From Hymenoscyphus infarciens (taxonomy: Eukaryota; Ascomycota; Leotiomycetes; Helotiales; Helotiaceae), in assembly GCA_001414345.1 (NCBI GenBank), contig LLCB01000571.1:1-21826 (forward strand): a DNA stretch of 21,826 nucleotides, given 5' to 3'. The notes beneath the pieces are model-generated. The model made no database searches. It was given only the letters and a program-made list of their open reading frames with translations, and was not told the origin of the DNA. This document shows, piece after piece, positions 19,201-21,826 of this stretch; the stretch's first letter is position 1, and every line of letters starts with the position of its first letter. The position numbers and the translations under genes were made by a program.

Positions 19201-20380
19201 TACTTATTTATAATACTATTCTTTTACTTAGTATTCTTTTATAAATACTAGATATCTTTATTTATAGTTCTTATAGTTTATTAAATACTTTTTTAAATTT
19301 ATCTTACTAGAGTACTCTTTTTTACTTTCTTTATATTTCTTATATATATACTAGATATATCTCTTATCTTATTTATAAAAGTATATTATATACTCTTACT
19401 TCTAGTACTTATAGTACTTTTAAGCTACTACTTTAAACTATAAGTTTATTTTATCTTTAGTACTCTTTATACTTACTCTACTTTTAAATAATCTTTAGTA
19501 CTTTTATATTAGAAGCTTAAAACATATTTTATAATATATCTACTATTTCTTTTTTAAGTATATTTATTAAGACTCTTTTTATAAATACTATAAGTATTCT
19601 TACTACTACTATAGCCTTTTATTTAAATACCTTTTTTATCTAGCTATTATTTTATATAAATACTACTTCTTTATCTTTAGTAAACTATATAATAATATTT
19701 CTACTTAAAAGCCTTCTAGCTCTTATTATATTTATTTTATAGTTTCTTATATTTATAACTTCTATTACTTTCTTTAATAATAGTTTATTCTTCTTTTTAT
19801 CTATTCTTATAGCTTAGATTATATTTTCTTTTATATATCTAACTAGTACTATATATTTATTTTATAATATAGCTCTTAGCTTTCTTTTTAACTTTTTAGT
19901 TTTAATACTCTCTAGCTATATTAAAGCTTACTTCTTTAGATCTCTTATCTTCTTTACTATAAATATAAGCTTTTCTTATAAAATATTACTATTTATTATT
20001 TTATCTTCTCTCTTTCTTACTCTCTAATACTTAAGTACCTTTTCTACTACTTTAATAATTACTTTAATATCTCTTTCTTTTATTATTTAAATTAAGCTCT
20101 TTACTATTATTTCTATATACTCTAATACTCTCTTCTATTCTTCTATATCTTACTCTTTTTTATTTATTATTCTACTTTTATTATTTATTAATACTCTAAA
20201 AAGAGGAATAAAAGCTATTTATAAGCCTTTTATCTCTATACTACTACTACTATAATTACTTATTATAATTATAAAGTACTTTAATCTCTTTCTAGACTAT
20301 TTTATAGTTATCTAGATATATTTTAAAGCTTTTAAATTTTAATTTATTAATTCTAAAAGGTTTTCTTTTACTTTTATTAT
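16291..20380. mobile_element. Probable RIP-degraded transposable element between two repeat arrays
   Basis: About 4 kb lies between arrays of the same repeat unit, with strong pyrimidine bias on the plus strand and almost no CpA or TpG. RIP acts on duplicated DNA, so this tract was probably repetitive. Its length would suit a retroelement or DNA transposon. No terminal repeats, target duplication or protein motif can be read, so class and ends are unknown. Confidence 0.4.
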
Positions 20381-21826
20381 TATAAATCTTATTAAATAAG
20401 TAAATCTTTTACTTTTATTATTATATAACTAGATCTTTTATTTAAGTTCTTTTTAAAAAGTAAATCTTATACTTTTATTACTATTTTAGTAAGTCTTTTA
20501 CTTAAATCTTATTAAATAAGTAAATCTTTTACTTTAATCTTATTAAATAAGTTAATCTTTTATTTAAATTCTACTTAGGAAGTTAATCTTATAGTTTTAT
20601 TACTATTTAAGTAAATCTCTTACTTAAATTCTATTAAAAAAGTAAATCTTTTACTTTTATTATTATCTAAGTAGATCTAAAGTCTATATAAAAAGTAAAT
20701 CTTATACTTTTATTACTATTTAAGTAAAACTCTTACTTAAATCTTATTAAATAAGTAAATCTTTTACTTTTTTTATTATATAAGTAGATCTTTTATTTAA
20801 ATTCTTTTTAAAAAGTAAATCTTTTACTTAAATCTTATTATTTAAATAGATCTCTTATTTAAATTCTATTTAAAAAGTAAATCTTTTACTTAAACTATAT
20901 TAAATAAGTAAATCTTTTACTTAAACTCTATTAAAAAGTTAATTATTTACTTAAACTATACTATTTAAGTTAATCTTTTACTTAAACTATATTAAAAAGT
21001 AAATCTTTTACTTAAACTATATTAAATAAGTAAATCTTTTACTTAAACTCTATTAAAAAGTAAATCTTTTACTTAAAATCTATTAAAAAGTAAATCTTTT
21101 ACTTAAACTCTATTAAAAAGTAAATCTTTTACTTAAACTATATTAAATAAGTAAATCTTTTACTTAAACTATATTAAAAAGTAAATCTTTTACTTAAACT
21201 CTATTAAAAAGTAAATCTTTTACTTAAACTATATTAAATAAGTAAATCTTTTACTTAAAATCTATTAAATAAGTAAATCTTTTACTTAAACTCTATTAAA
21301 AAGTAAATCTTTTACTTAAACTATATTAAATAAGTAAATCTTTTACTTAAACTATATTAAATAAGTAAATCTTTTACTTAAACTCTATTAAAAAGTAAAT
21401 CTTTTACTTAAACTATATTAAATAAGTAAATCTTTTACTTAAACTATATTAAATAAGTAAATCTTTTACTTAAACTCTATTAAAAAGTAAATCTTTTACT
21501 TAAAATCTATTAAATAAGTAAATCTTTTACTTAAACTCTATTAAATAAGTAAATCTTTTACTTAAACTCTATTAAAAAGTTAATCTTTTACTTAAACTAT
21601 ATTAAATAAGTAAATCTTATACTTAAACTATACTATTTAAGTTAATCTTTTACTTAAACTATATTAAATAAGTAAATCTTTTACTTAAACTATATTAAAA
21701 AGTAAATCTTTTACTTAAACTCTATTAAAAAGTAAATCTTTTACTTAAACTATATTAAATAAGTAAATCTTATACTTAAACTATACTATTTAAGTTAATC
21801 TTTTACTTAAACTATATTAAATAAGT
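20380..21826. repeat. Tandem array of a 30/31-bp hairpin-forming minisatellite unit
   Basis: From about 20870 the array is almost pure. Each unit has the core AAGTAAATCTTTTACTT, in which AAGTAAA and TTTACTT pair around TCT. The core is followed by AAACTCTATTAAA (30-bp unit) or AAACTATATTAAAT (31-bp unit). Roughly 30 units lie between 20870 and 21826, and more diverged units between 20380 and 20870. A variant pair (AAATCTTATACTTAAAC, then CTATTTAAGTTAATC) recurs at about 21611 and 21764, 153 bp apart, so five units form a higher-order repeat. The array continues past the window. Confidence 0.9.

Larger units (their letters stand above)
14890..21826. other. Large RIP-saturated AT-rich block, right flank
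   Basis: About 7 kb is nearly free of CA and TG, rich in TA and without usable open frames. A small GC-richer patch at about 15200-15250 contains the hairpin TTCCGG/CCGGAA (15208-15213 and 15220-15225). The plus strand from about 16750 to 20340 is notably pyrimidine-rich (C over G, T over A). This would fit an old element coded on the minus strand, but no reverse transcriptase or transposase motif survives. Tandem repeats occupy parts of the block. It runs past the window edge. Confidence 0.85.

Noticed and set aside
20380..21826. CRISPR array
   Set aside because: The units are contiguous tandem repeats without unique spacers, in a eukaryotic genome context.

Overview
The window reads as nuclear DNA of a filamentous ascomycete (Pezizomycotina). 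The grounds are short introns with GTRNGT-type donors, CTAAC-like branch sites and YAG acceptors; a Zn2Cys6 transcription factor; a fungal APC-family permease; a fungal-type ammonium transporter; and long AT-rich tracts almost lacking CpA and TpG, the footprint of repeat-induced point mutation (RIP). A leotiomycete such as a helotialean plant-associated fungus is a guess from sequence style and is not proven.

Layout. A gene-bearing island of about 13 kb (roughly 1.8-14.9 kb) sits between two RIP-degraded blocks. The left block (1-1797) opens with a degenerate repeat array and stops abruptly at a GC-richer, hairpin-rich segment (1798-2010), possibly the end of a transposon. The right block (about 14.89 kb to the window end) holds a degraded element of about 4 kb flanked by arrays of the same 30/31-bp repeat. 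The right-hand array is still running at the last base. A smaller AT-rich scar lies inside the island at about 8.45-8.93 kb.

Island genes, left to right: (1) a two-exon, 153-residue, ten-cysteine secreted protein on the minus strand (2650-3261), an effector-type candidate less than 1 kb from the left RIP block; (2) a broken, unrecognised coding remnant on the minus strand (about 3835-4740); (3) a four-exon, 516-residue APC-family permease of the choline/GABA/amino-acid type on the minus strand (5427-7521); (4) an ammonium transporter on the minus strand (9295-10978) that looks inactivated, with an in-frame TAG in RIP context, at least one internal frameshift, no AG at the expected acceptor of intron 1, and a 12-G run that puts the tail out of frame; (5) weak membrane-protein-like remnants (about 11.2-11.64 kb); (6) a two-exon, 447-residue Zn2Cys6 transcription factor on the minus strand (11862-13281); (7) a divergently transcribed three-exon, 89-residue coiled-coil protein on the plus strand (13855-14521).

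Two nitrogen-type transporters and a C6 regulator lie close together, but nothing in the sequence shows that they are co-regulated, so a nitrogen cluster is only a hypothesis. All spliced models were built by hand from reading frame, splice signals and family resemblance. No homology search was run.
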